Assembly: GCA_003265685.1 (NCBI GenBank)
Contig: QJOU01000033.1
Location: 1 to 64,000, forward strand
Length of the DNA stretch: 64,000 bases
DNA from: Piscinibacter caeni
Lineage (GTDB): Bacteria > Pseudomonadota > Gammaproteobacteria > Burkholderiales > Burkholderiaceae_C
Reading direction: 5' to 3'
The notes under the pieces are model-generated. The model was not told the DNA's origin. It ran no database searches and saw only the letters and a program-made list of their open reading frames with translations. The position numbers and the translations under genes were made by a program. This document shows positions 20,034 through 28,134 of this stretch, one piece after another (positions within the stretch are counted from its first letter, which is position 1; every line of letters begins with the position of its first letter).

Positions 20034-21305
20034 TCAAGCCAGTTGGCGCACCCTGGAGCCAAAGAACCGGAGGATCTTCGTTGTGCGGCCGTTGATAACC
20101 GGGAGGTCATCTTTGTTGCGCCAACCGACAAGTTCCTGCACGGCAGCCTGTCCGAATTCGGCCAGCTTGTAGTCAGCGCTGTAGATCATGTTCGCCATGC
20201 GCTCAACCACATCGCCTTCGCCAAAGACAAGGTAGCTGAGAGATTCACGAGCGCGCTGCGGCGGGTTGGCTGCGAGGAAGGTCTGCTTCCAGGTGGGCAT
20301 GCCACCATCGAAGAACCGTAGCCGATCGTGAAACGAGTGGAGTGTGCAGAGGGCATCGAAGAGATCGTCGTCCGTTGCTTTCATGACGGACTCACGGGAG
20401 TCAAAGACACGTATTAGGCGAGGGTAGTTCTCGGTGACGATGTCCTTCTCGAAGTGTGGCCAGCTGCGCTCCTTCCATTTCTCCACGATGGACTGGATGA
20501 ATGGGATCTGGTCCGATTCGCTTCGGTATGGCCCAGCCGCCCATGAGTCGCCGGTGGTTTCGGTGTCGCGCACGAAGCTGATGAACGAGTCGATCTCGAG
20601 TCTCAGCGGGATCTTGTCCTCGCTGGCCTTGCGGTAGCCGCCAGCCTCATACGCTCGTCGGACGATGGCGAAGGCAGACACTGCTTCCTGGTAGGTCTTG
20701 CGGTAGTTGGAGAGGAACAGGTTGTGCTTGCTGCGCTTCTTCTCGCCGCGGTCGATATTGCCGGGTGCTGTGTTGCCCAACTGCTCGGCGATCTCGCGCG
20801 AGAGCTGGTCAGCTGCGTTCTCATGCGCCTCAAACTTCCTGTAAGCGGCAGCGTACTTGCGGAGCATGTCGCCAGTCGCTATGTCAGCACCGTCCCAATA
20901 GTCCTGGAAGATGCCGGCGAGTTCGACGAATCGCTCGTCGTCGCCTGAGATCCCGACCACCACCTCCTGGTTGGAAGTGATGGCGCTGTGCGTCAAGTTG
21001 GCCGAGCCCACCAGGGCAACGTCGTCCCCGAAGATGTACAGCTTTGGATGAAAGCTCATCGACGAATAGACGCGCAGATCAACCTTGTCTTTGACCGCGT
21101 CGATGGCCCGTGGACTTGTTGGGAAGCCCAGTCGCACGATCAGGCGTACCTTGCACCCCTTCTCGACGAGCCGCGTCACGACTTCCGATTGAGTGAAGAA
21201 CGCAACGGCAATGAAGACTTCGCAGTCCTGTACTCCGCGCTTCTCGATCTCGTTGAGTACGAAGTCTCCACGCTTGGATCTGTTCGCAAAGACAGCGATT
21301 GACAT
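20034..21305 (-). CDS. Phospholipase D-like (HKD) protein, probable nuclease
   Basis: The 423-residue protein carries one PLD-type HKD motif near residues 87-104: FHPKLYIFGDDVALVGSANL, that is H-x-K followed by G-S-A-N. One motif per chain implies a dimeric active site, as in Nuc-type endonucleases. The N-terminal domain (residues about 1-150) is the PLD fold; the rest is helical and not recognised. The start at 21305 follows a GGGAGGGAAG site. PLD nucleases are common in restriction and defence loci. It is divergent from the neighbouring HNH gene, so the two may share a 130-base regulatory region. Confidence 0.85.
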   Translation of the reverse strand: MSIAVFANRSKRGDFVLNEIEKRGVQDCEVFIAVAFFTQSEVVTRLVEKGCKVRLIVRLGFPTSPRAIDAVKDKVDLRVYSSMSFHPKLYIFGDDVALVGSANLTHSAITSNQEVVVGISGDDERFVELAGIFQDYWDGADIATGDMLRKYAAAYRKFEAHENAADQLSREIAEQLGNTAPGNIDRGEKKRSKHNLFLSNYRKTYQEAVSAFAIVRRAYEAGGYRKASEDKIPLRLEIDSFISFVRDTETTGDSWAAGPYRSESDQIPFIQSIVEKWKERSWPHFEKDIVTENYPRLIRVFDSRESVMKATDDDLFDALCTLHSFHDRLRFFDGGMPTWKQTFLAANPPQRARESLSYLVFGEGDVVERMANMIYSADYKLAEFGQAAVQELVGWRNKDDLPVINGRTTKILRFFGSRVRQLA

Positions 21306-21434
21306 GGACTTCCCTCCCTGCCGCCATTGTCGCCGTGCCTGCCGGCGAGCGGCAGCATGCCGCAGCCAACCTGAGCACGGCCACCCGTCCGACTGTCGCG
21401 TGCCGGAGCTACGATGATGCAAGGGGGGTAGACG

Positions 21435-22574
21435 ATGCCAAGCGCGTTCACGATCTACTGGGGAGCGAAGGGTTGGCAAGGTTATGGCTTAGGCGATCCG
21501 CTTCGTGGTGCCGGTGGCTCAGACTTCGTCGGCAAGGTCAGCCCCGGCGACCGCGTCTATGCGACAAACATCGCGGGCGGCGCCCTGCGCTTGCTGGGCG
21601 CGTTCACTGTGGGCAAGGTCACTTCTGCTTCGGAGGGACGACCGCCTGGGGTGACCTGGGAGGCCAAGGAGTACCTTTGGCCCGAGGACCGAAGCGCTAC
21701 GGGGTTCGGATTTCGGGAGCTGCCGCTCGATCTGGTTGGCAGCCTGCGCTTTGAGGGTGGTGCGGATCGGGTGGCGATGGATCGGCACGCTTCGGGCCAG
21801 GTCGAACGCAATGCGATGCGCGAGGTGCGGCGGCTGACACCCGCGTCCGCGCAGCTTTTGGAGCAGGCGCTCAGCGTAGCAGGCTTGGTGACCGCCGCCG
21901 CTGGCGATCGCCGCAGCCAGGAGCGGCTGCCTGCCGACCTGCTGAAGAAGGCGACGCCGGATCTGATCTTCGCCAGTGTGATGGCCCTGCTGGATGGTGC
22001 CGTGCACGGGTTCGGCGAGTCGACCGACTATGACCTCCTGACAGATGAAGGCCGTCGCCTTGCTCCAAAGGCGGTGTTCGGCATGGCGCTCTCTCGTGCG
22101 CTTAACCGAGAGATTCTGCCGAAGCACTTTTCTGCCGGCGAGGACTCGGTGTGCTTCCGGCTCCTGCGGGACGCTGGATACCGGATCGTCCCCAAGGGCG
22201 ACGCGCCAGCAGCTGTGGCAGACGCCGATACCGACCCCGACGAGACTCCTCCTGAGGTCTACCCCGAAGGAGCCAAGGTCCTGAAGCAGCACGTCGGCCG
22301 TGAGCGAAAACCTGCGGCTGCTCGGGCGAAGAAGGCCGACTTCATCAGGCGGCACGGCCGCTTGTTCTGCGAGCGCTGCCGTACCGATCCGGTCGAGACC
22401 TTTGGGTCCGAACATGGTGACGCGTGCATCGAGGTTCACCACGCGCGAGTTCAAATCGCCGACATGCCGGCAGACCACACTACGCAGCTCGAGGATTTGC
22501 AGTGCCTCTGCGCCAACTGCCATCGCTTCGTGCATCGTCTCCTGCGCCGCGGTCTGCCCGTTTCCGGCGAGTGA
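21435..22574 (+). CDS. Predicted modification-dependent endonuclease: EVE/PUA-like reader + HNH nuclease
   Basis: The 379-residue protein has an N-terminal beta-barrel-like domain (WGAKGWQGYGLGDP, then PGDRVYATNIAGGALRLLGA) resembling EVE/PUA-type modified-base readers. A helical middle follows (about residues 130-260). The C-terminal HNH nuclease has zinc-binding cysteine pairs and the catalytic histidine (CERCRTDP, ACIEVHHARVQIAD, LQCLCANCHRFVHR). Reader-HNH fusions of this kind are typical of type IV restriction enzymes that cut modified phage DNA. The EVE assignment is by eye and weaker than the HNH call. Confidence 0.8.
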   Translation: MPSAFTIYWGAKGWQGYGLGDPLRGAGGSDFVGKVSPGDRVYATNIAGGALRLLGAFTVGKVTSASEGRPPGVTWEAKEYLWPEDRSATGFGFRELPLDLVGSLRFEGGADRVAMDRHASGQVERNAMREVRRLTPASAQLLEQALSVAGLVTAAAGDRRSQERLPADLLKKATPDLIFASVMALLDGAVHGFGESTDYDLLTDEGRRLAPKAVFGMALSRALNREILPKHFSAGEDSVCFRLLRDAGYRIVPKGDAPAAVADADTDPDETPPEVYPEGAKVLKQHVGRERKPAAARAKKADFIRRHGRLFCERCRTDPVETFGSEHGDACIEVHHARVQIADMPADHTTQLEDLQCLCANCHRFVHRLLRRGLPVSGE

Positions 22575-22651
22575 CGCACTGGCGGCCATCGATGAGCGCT
22601 GCCACGGCTAGTCGAAACAGGGCTCTGCCTCGACATGCAGAATCCTGCCCC

Positions 22652-23146
22652 ATGCAGCGTCTCTTCGTCATGGTCCTGTTGGCAGCGAGTTGTCTCGGGG
22701 TTCAGGCCGACGTGCTTGTTGGGCGTGTGGTCGGGGTATCGGATGGCGATACGGTGACTGTCCTGGATGGCGATCGTGTCCAGCACAAGGTCCGTCTCGC
22801 CGGCATCGATGCACCTGAGTCACATCAGGCCTATGGTGGGCGATCGAAGCAGCACCTGTCGTCGCTGGTCTTCAGCCAGGACGTTCAAGTCGAGTGGCAC
22901 AAGCTGGATCGATACGGGCGGCTTGTCGGGAAGATTCTGGTGGGCGGTGTGGATGCCAACCTGCGACAGGTGGAGGCGGGCCTGGCCTGGCACTACCAGC
23001 AGTACCACCGGGAGCAGAGCCCGGCGGACCGGGAGGCCTATGCATCGGCCGAACGCCGTGCTCGCGACGCGCGCTTCGGCCTTTGGGCAGACGCTGCGCC
23101 CGTTCCACCCTGGGACTTCCGCCGTTCACCTGGCGTATCCCCATGA
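22652..23146 (+). CDS. Secreted staphylococcal-nuclease-like thermonuclease
   Basis: The 164-residue product has a Sec signal (MQRLFVMVLLAASCLGVQA) and an SNase OB-fold with the conserved VSDGDTVTV strand, the catalytic RLAGIDAPE (Arg48, Glu56) and LDRYGRLVGKI. It should be a calcium-dependent, sugar-non-specific nuclease acting outside the cytoplasm. The ATG at 22652 was chosen because it opens the signal peptide. The stop overlaps the start of the GIY-YIG gene (ATGA). Confidence 0.92.
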   Translation: MQRLFVMVLLAASCLGVQADVLVGRVVGVSDGDTVTVLDGDRVQHKVRLAGIDAPESHQAYGGRSKQHLSSLVFSQDVQVEWHKLDRYGRLVGKILVGGVDANLRQVEAGLAWHYQQYHREQSPADREAYASAERRARDARFGLWADAAPVPPWDFRRSPGVSP

Positions 23147-23523
23147 CCGCTGCTCGCGGTGCCAGCGACGCACCTGGTCGGGCGGCGCCGCGAGGCCGCT
23201 CGAGCGCTCACCGGCATCATGTCTATGTCGTCCTCTTGAGCGACAGCGCGTGGAACGAGCCGAGCTTCCGGCGTGCCAATCCCGACCATGATGTGACGAA
23301 GCCGTGTCTCTATGTCGGCATGACGGGACTCGATCCAGACCTGCGTTTAGACCGGCACAAGGCGGGGATCAAGGCGAATCGGTTCGTTCAGCAGTACGGC
23401 GTCCGGCTCTTGCCCGAACTCTATGGGTGCTTCAATCCGATGCCCTACGAGGCTGCACGGGACATGGAGGTCGAGCTCGCCATTGACCTGCGTGAGCAGG
23501 GCTATGGTGTCTGGCAGGCGTAG
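23143..23523 (+). CDS. GIY-YIG-like nuclease-domain protein
   Basis: The 126-residue protein has the two GIY-YIG core strands as VYVVLL and LYVGMTG (residues about 27-32 and 53-59), followed by Arg and His in RLDRHKAGIKANRF and a Glu-containing helix (ARDMEVELAI). The fold is that of a small GIY-YIG endonuclease, although Val replaces Gly/Ile in the first motif. It is coupled to the thermonuclease gene, which is an unusual pairing of a secreted and a cytoplasmic nuclease. Confidence 0.7.
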   Translation: MTAARGASDAPGRAAPRGRSSAHRHHVYVVLLSDSAWNEPSFRRANPDHDVTKPCLYVGMTGLDPDLRLDRHKAGIKANRFVQQYGVRLLPELYGCFNPMPYEAARDMEVELAIDLREQGYGVWQA

Positions 23524-23538
23524 CCGCGTTGTCCCGCG

Positions 23539-23757
23539 TCATCGTTCCGCGGTGTCGCCGCCGAGACCGGCCTCACCAAGCGCCTGCTCCAGTGCCTTCT
23601 CGACGGCTTCGATGCGCGTCCTGCAGACCTTGTAGGCCTCGATGGACTCATTGACAATGCCGAGCAGCTCGTCGATGTTGGGCTCGCGCTGGTTGCGAAG
23701 CGTCTCGGCATGGCGCTGAAGCACGCCGTAGGCGTCCTTGAAGCTACGGTCACTCAT
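23539..23757 (-). CDS. xseB: Exonuclease VII small subunit-like protein
   Basis: The 72-residue helical protein (SFKDAYGVLQRHAETLRNQR and DELLGIVNESIEAYKVCRTR) has the size and heptad pattern of XseB, which wraps the coiled-coil stalks of XseA. Its start overlaps the end of the xseA-like gene upstream, supporting subunit pairing. Being island-borne, it is probably a second copy beside a chromosomal xseB. Confidence 0.8.
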   Translation of the reverse strand: MSDRSFKDAYGVLQRHAETLRNQREPNIDELLGIVNESIEAYKVCRTRIEAVEKALEQALGEAGLGGDTAER

Positions 23758-25462
23758 GGCTCGGGCCTTTCTCTAGTTCTTGGGTGGTTGCAGCGATCCT
23801 GCCGTCGCTCATTTCGATCTCGATCGTCGTGCCGCTCGGAGCCTGGGCGACCTGCGTGATCGGGGCGCCGTCAGGTGTGCGCACGATCGCAAACCCTCGT
23901 CGCAATGACTTCTGCGGACCCTGACCCGCGATCTCGCGCATGAGTCCTTCCGACTTCTCCGAGGCACCCCGCAGAAGCAGTCTCGCGGAGGCCGTGATGT
24001 CGTTGATGTCGCGATGGGCCTGGTCGGCTGCGCTCGCGCTCAGCGCCGCCGTGCGCTCCAGGACCATGCTTTGGAGGCCTGTGCTGCGCTCTCGTCCCAG
24101 CTGGACGACCCGTCTGGCCTCGGACCGCACCTCCGCGCTCATTCGGGCTACTGTCTCCCGCGCTTCGCTGAGGTGGCTTCCCGCCGAGGCGCGAACGCTG
24201 GCCAGGCTGTCGTGAATGCCATGTTGTCCGGCCTGCAACTGGCGCTGAACGTTGTGGCGAACCTCGGTGATCCATCCCGTGCTCTGCTGCGTTGCCAGAG
24301 CCAACGATTGAAGTGCTCGAGTCCGGACGATGACTGCTGCCTGGTCGGCACGCTGCGCGGCCTGCAGCACTTCGCGCTGTGCTGCCTTGGTGATCACGCC
24401 GAAGTTGGTCTTGGCTTGTGTGGTGCGACGGACGATCGTCTGCTCGATGCCCGCGATGACCTTCGACGGCGTGTCGAAGGCCTGCTGTGCAACTTCGTCA
24501 AGGATCGTGCTGTCCCTCTCGTGACCGATGCCGGTGAGGACTGGTGCCTGAAGTTCGCAGATGCAGCGTGCCAGGTCATAGTCATTGAGCCAGGCGAGGT
24601 CGTTGACGGCACCGCCTCCGCGGATGATCGCAATGGCATCCGGCATCTCGCCCTGCAAGCCATCGATTGCTTCGAGCAGTGCAGTGCGAATCTCGGCTGC
24701 CGCGCCTTCGCCTTGGAAACGACTGTGGACGTAGTCGAACCGGCAGACGCCGTGCCGATGGAGGCGCTCTGCTTCCGCTTGGAAGTCACCGAGTCCTGCT
24801 GCTGACGGCGGCGCGATCACCAGGACGTGTTGGTAGTCCCAGGCAGGGGGCAACTGGCGATTGCGGTCGAACAGGCCCTCCCGCTGCAGGCGAACTCGAA
24901 TCTCACGCTTGCGTGCCTCAAGGTCACCCAGCGTGTACTCGGGGTCGATGGCATCGATAAGCAAGGACAGCCCGTAAAGCGAGTGCATCGTTGGCTTTGC
25001 GTGGACCAGCAGTTTGATGCCGGCGCCGATCACGACGCCAGTGGCACGCTGGAAGGCGGGCACGATGCTGTTGGCCGTGCTCTCCCAGATCACGCCACGT
25101 GCCTGGGCAATGGCGTCACCGCTCGGGGTTCGCTCGGACAGTTCCAGATAAAGATGTCCACGGCGCACATCGGCTCGGGATACCTCGACGCGGGTCCAGA
25201 CGCCGGCGCCGTATGCCCGGGCAATGGCGTCCGCAACGCCGGCCAGGAGCGCCGAGAGCGCGATGCCCTTGACCGGCTCCAGCTCGTGGGCCGGCAACAC
25301 GTCGTCGGATGCCTCGGCTGCAGGAATCCAGGCGGCGAAAGGCGCCAGATCACGCCCTGGTGGCACGAACCACTTCCGTGCTTCGGCATCCCACTTGGCG
25401 CCGAGCGCCTTGACCCGCTCGCGGTCCCGAAACTCCGTCTTCAGGTAGCGGCCGTTGCTCAT
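23750..25462 (-). CDS. xseA: Exonuclease VII large subunit with extra N-terminal DUF5710-like domain
   Basis: The 570-residue protein is longer than standard XseA (about 450). Residues 1-48 form a DUF5710-like module (YLKTEFRDRERVKALGAKWD, then KWFVPPG). The OB-fold region follows, then the XseA catalytic domain with IRGGGAVNDLAWLNDYDLAR and PVLTGIGHERDSTILDEVAQ, and a long coiled-coil with the C-terminal beta segment (LRRGFAIVRTPDGAPIT). It degrades single-stranded DNA in complex with XseB. It sits in one operon with an SRAP/HMCES gene, 19 bases upstream. Confidence 0.9.
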   Translation of the reverse strand: MSNGRYLKTEFRDRERVKALGAKWDAEARKWFVPPGRDLAPFAAWIPAAEASDDVLPAHELEPVKGIALSALLAGVADAIARAYGAGVWTRVEVSRADVRRGHLYLELSERTPSGDAIAQARGVIWESTANSIVPAFQRATGVVIGAGIKLLVHAKPTMHSLYGLSLLIDAIDPEYTLGDLEARKREIRVRLQREGLFDRNRQLPPAWDYQHVLVIAPPSAAGLGDFQAEAERLHRHGVCRFDYVHSRFQGEGAAAEIRTALLEAIDGLQGEMPDAIAIIRGGGAVNDLAWLNDYDLARCICELQAPVLTGIGHERDSTILDEVAQQAFDTPSKVIAGIEQTIVRRTTQAKTNFGVITKAAQREVLQAAQRADQAAVIVRTRALQSLALATQQSTGWITEVRHNVQRQLQAGQHGIHDSLASVRASAGSHLSEARETVARMSAEVRSEARRVVQLGRERSTGLQSMVLERTAALSASAADQAHRDINDITASARLLLRGASEKSEGLMREIAGQGPQKSLRRGFAIVRTPDGAPITQVAQAPSGTTIEIEMSDGRIAATTQELEKGPSHE

Positions 25463-25481
25463 GTTGCCGGTTGCCTTCTCG

Positions 25482-26138
25482 TCACGCGAGTGGCTTGGCG
25501 TCGAACTGGTCGGCCGGCGAGAGTCGCAGCAGTTGCTGCGCCTGCTCGCCTGTGCCGTAGAGCCAGAGGTCGACGTCTTCGCGCGCGATGGGGATGACGC
25601 TGCGCTTGTCCTGCTGGTCTGGGGCCAGCTTCGGATCGGGCTTGTGCATGCGTGACATCAGCGGGTGCGCGTCCGCGTTGATGGTCAGCATCGTGTACGA
25701 CTCATGGATCTCGCCGCTGGCCTTGTCGGTCCAGGCGTTCCACAAACCGGCCAGGCCCCAAGGTTCGCCATCGGCGCGCCAGAACCGCCACCAGATGTTC
25801 TTGCCGGTCTCCCAGCAAGGCTCGTCAAACGAGAGCGCAGGGATGATGCAGCGCTTGCCGTACCTCCAGGGATCCTTGAAGGTGGCCTTCTGCGCCAGCT
25901 CTTCGCTTCGTGCGTTGTTGGTCGAGTAGGTCGGCGTCGGTGTCTTCGCAAACCACGGGATCAAGCCCCACTGGCCGATCACGAGTTCGGCGGCCGGTTC
26001 GGTTGCGTCGCGCACACGGCGAATGAAGGGCCCTGGACGTCGCGGGTAGATCTCGCCGCCACGCCAGGGTTGGCGTGCGCCGATGTGCCAGTAGCGCTCC
26101 ATGTCGCCGGCTTCGGGTGAGACATACCGATTGCACAT
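25482..26138 (-). CDS. SRAP-domain protein (YedK/HMCES type), abasic-site DNA-protein crosslinker
   Basis: The 218-residue protein begins MCNRY, so removal of Met exposes the catalytic Cys2 that bonds to abasic sites in single-stranded DNA. Other family motifs are NNARSEEL, RCIIPALSFDEPCWETG (Glu retained where FYEW is usual) and the histidine segment TMLTINADAHPLMSRMH. The role is to shield abasic sites at stalled forks. It lies between two small unknown genes and the exonuclease VII pair in one minus-strand operon. Confidence 0.93.
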   Translation of the reverse strand: MCNRYVSPEAGDMERYWHIGARQPWRGGEIYPRRPGPFIRRVRDATEPAAELVIGQWGLIPWFAKTPTPTYSTNNARSEELAQKATFKDPWRYGKRCIIPALSFDEPCWETGKNIWWRFWRADGEPWGLAGLWNAWTDKASGEIHESYTMLTINADAHPLMSRMHKPDPKLAPDQQDKRSVIPIAREDVDLWLYGTGEQAQQLLRLSPADQFDAKPLA

Positions 26139-26156
26139 CGGCGCACTCTAGCCGTC

Positions 26157-26531
26157 TCAGGTGAGCAATGTCGCCACGTCGCGGGAGTATTCCTTCAGGC
26201 GAGGCGACAGCAGACCGTCACCACCCAGCTCAGGCGCAGGCTTGCAGGCCAGCTCCTGAACCACGGCAGCCAGTCGTCCGCCGGTGTCGACCTGTTCCAC
26301 GCCACGCAGCACGAACTTCTCGGCGTCGAAGGACGCCAGCGTGACCTGGTAGAGCTCGAGACGCGGGATGCCGAATTCGCCGTCCTCGTGACCGCGGATC
26401 GTCAGGCGCCGACGACCGCTCTTCTCATCGGTCTGGGTGAGCACGTTCACGTAGGTCCACGGCAGGCGATGGATCTCCTCGGTGGCGATCCGTACCCCCT
26501 TGCGGCGGAGCAGCTTGGCCAACAGGAACAT
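26157..26531 (-). CDS. Hypothetical protein in the SRAP-ExoVII operon
   Basis: The 124-residue protein has no signal peptide or membrane segment. It begins with a basic helical part (MFLLAKLLRRKGVRIATEEI) and has a beta-rich middle (RRLTIRGHEDGEFGIPRLEL). I do not recognise the family. It lies six bases after the gene upstream and 18 bases before the SRAP gene, so it belongs to the same transcript and may serve the same DNA-repair role. Confidence 0.65.
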   Translation of the reverse strand: MFLLAKLLRRKGVRIATEEIHRLPWTYVNVLTQTDEKSGRRRLTIRGHEDGEFGIPRLELYQVTLASFDAEKFVLRGVEQVDTGGRLAAVVQELACKPAPELGGDGLLSPRLKEYSRDVATLLT

Positions 26532-26537
26532 CGCCAG

Positions 26538-27011
26538 TCAGTGGGAGTGGTCGGGGATCCCCCGTCGGAGCCACTCGTCGGCGGCGATGTCGGGATCCAG
26601 TGCGCGCAAACGCTCATCGGCCCAGAGTGTCTCGGCCACCTCTTCCAGCTGCTCCGGCGCGACCGTGCGCCAACGGCGCTGCAGCCGGTGGGAGCAAGCG
26701 GCAATCCAGATGCGGGGAGCGCGAACGCCTTCGGGGTCCATCGCGGCATAATACTGGATGGGCATACAGCATTCAATGCCTGCTTTGGTGTGACCCTCAT
26801 CGGGCGGTCCGCCCATGAAGTCAACCAGGCGTGGGGTGGGGCTAGCCGTGTCGACCCACGCTACCACGCCGTTCTCGCCGTCAAGGTCTGCGCGCTCGCG
26901 GAGCGAGCGCTTGCGGCCTGCGGCCGTCTTCGAACCCTGACGGCTGCGCTGCACCGTGGTGCTCCGGTCTCGGGCAATCCCGCCCGACACACCGGAGTCC
27001 ATCATGTCCAC
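26538..27011 (-). CDS. Hypothetical protein, first gene of the SRAP-ExoVII operon
   Basis: The 157-residue frame overlaps the divergent radC-like start by eight bases. The first 48 residues are low-complexity and basic, and an in-frame GTG at 26867 would give a more natural 109-residue protein. The start is therefore uncertain. The conserved-looking part contains [20 protein letters not shown] and [16 protein letters not shown]. No known domain was recognised. It leads the five-gene operon that ends with xseB. Confidence 0.55.
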   Translation of the reverse strand: MDMMDSGVSGGIARDRSTTVQRSRQGSKTAAGRKRSLRERADLDGENGVVAWVDTASPTPRLVDFMGGPPDEGHTKAGIECCMPIQYYAAMDPEGVRAPRIWIAACSHRLQRRWRTVAPEQLEEVAETLWADERLRALDPDIAADEWLRRGIPDHSH

Positions 27012-27519
27012 GTCTTCGATCTCATCCGTGCGTGCCGCCGATACGCTGTTGGTCTGCGATGTCGACGGTCAGTACCGGCCAGCGCAGGCTGACGAGGTGC
27101 TGAGTCACGCGCGGCGCCTGCTGGCCAACCGCGTGCGGCGCGGCGCCACGATGTCATCGCCGGAGGCGGTGAAGGACCATCTGCGCCTGGAGCTGGGCGT
27201 GCTGGAGCATGAGGTCTTCTGCGTGCTGTTCCTGGATGCGCAGCACCGCATCATTGCGCTGAAGCAGCTGTTCCGCGGCACGGTATCGCAGACCTCCGTC
27301 TACCCGCGCGAGGTGGTCAAGGAGGCGCTGTCGGTGAATGCCGCGGCGGTGATCCTTGCGCACAACCATCCGTCGGGCTCCGTGGAACCGAGCCGCGCCG
27401 ACGAGTTCCTGACGCAGACGCTGAAGACTGCATTGGCCCTGGTGGACGTGCGGGTCCTCGATCACCTGGTGGTGGCCGGCGCCGACGTGTGCTCGTTTGC
27501 GGAGCGCGGGCTTGTCTAG
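27004..27519 (+). CDS. RadC-like JAB/MPN-domain protein
   Basis: The 171-residue protein contains the JAMM metal-binding motif HNHPSG followed by an Asp ([17 protein letters not shown], His-x-His-x7-Asp). It also has the family core [20 protein letters not shown] and [20 protein letters not shown]. It lacks the N-terminal helix-hairpin-helix part of full-length RadC, as is usual for copies on mobile elements. The biochemical role of this family is unsettled. The ATG at 27004 has a GGAG site eight bases upstream. Confidence 0.92.
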   Translation: MSTSSISSVRAADTLLVCDVDGQYRPAQADEVLSHARRLLANRVRRGATMSSPEAVKDHLRLELGVLEHEVFCVLFLDAQHRIIALKQLFRGTVSQTSVYPREVVKEALSVNAAAVILAHNHPSGSVEPSRADEFLTQTLKTALALVDVRVLDHLVVAGADVCSFAERGLV

Positions 27520-27556
27520 CTCCGATGAGGTGCTGATCGGCGGCGCCCGTTGTGTT

Positions 27557-28066
27557 TCACGCCAGGCCGATTCGTCGGACCTCGAGTGCGAAGGGGCCGG
27601 CCTGGCGCTCGGCGAGCATGATGCCGACCTGGCGGATGCGTGCCGGGTCGAGCGCCGGTGCGCCAGGGATCACTCGGCCACGAAAGGTGGCGCGGAAGGC
27701 GGACAGGGGAATGTGCAGCGTCTGCCAGGTGGCCTCGGGCGCAAAGCCGGCCTGGTAGTTGATGCTGTCGAAGGCGTCGTCGATCAGCAGGTTCAGCTTG
27801 AAGCGCTTGCCGGTGGCGCGGGCTTCGATGAAGCAGGTCTGCACGCCGGGTTTGCCTCGGTCGGCGGGCGTTGACCTGATCGACGCGAAGCCGCCGTTGC
27901 GTTCGAGCGAGACGGTGCCTTCAAAGACGGCATGGCCAGCCAGGTCCTGCCGCAGCCGGCTGCTGGAGACGCCGCCCATCACTCGGTCGTCGATCGCGTC
28001 CCAGTCGGCAACCGCGCCAGGGTCACTGAAGTCGAACAGCAGCCTTCTCATCTCCGGGTCGCTCAT
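27557..28066 (-). CDS. CIA30-family (NADH:ubiquinone oxidoreductase intermediate-associated-like) protein
   Basis: The 169-residue protein shows the CIA30 pattern: DFSDPGAVADWDAIDDRVMG followed by GGVSSS, GTVSLERNGGFASIRS and a galactose-binding-like beta-sandwich (WQTLHIPLSAFRATFRG). In bacteria these are small cytoplasmic proteins of uncertain role; the eukaryotic relative assists complex I assembly. The start at 28066 is used; an upstream in-frame ATG at 28108 would overlap the promoter of the divergent gene. Confidence 0.85.
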   Translation of the reverse strand: MSDPEMRRLLFDFSDPGAVADWDAIDDRVMGGVSSSRLRQDLAGHAVFEGTVSLERNGGFASIRSTPADRGKPGVQTCFIEARATGKRFKLNLLIDDAFDSINYQAGFAPEATWQTLHIPLSAFRATFRGRVIPGAPALDPARIRQVGIMLAERQAGPFALEVRRIGLA

Positions 28067-28134
28067 GGAGCGATTCTGCGGCGTGGAGGTCTCGACGGCG
28101 GATGGCAAGATGCGCGCAAAGAAGGGAGGCAGGG

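Noticed and set aside
19450-20172. A 240-codon plus-strand frame between two minus-strand genes
   Set aside because: It overlaps the start of the Tat lipoprotein and the end of the PLD gene and shows no domain or ribosome site.
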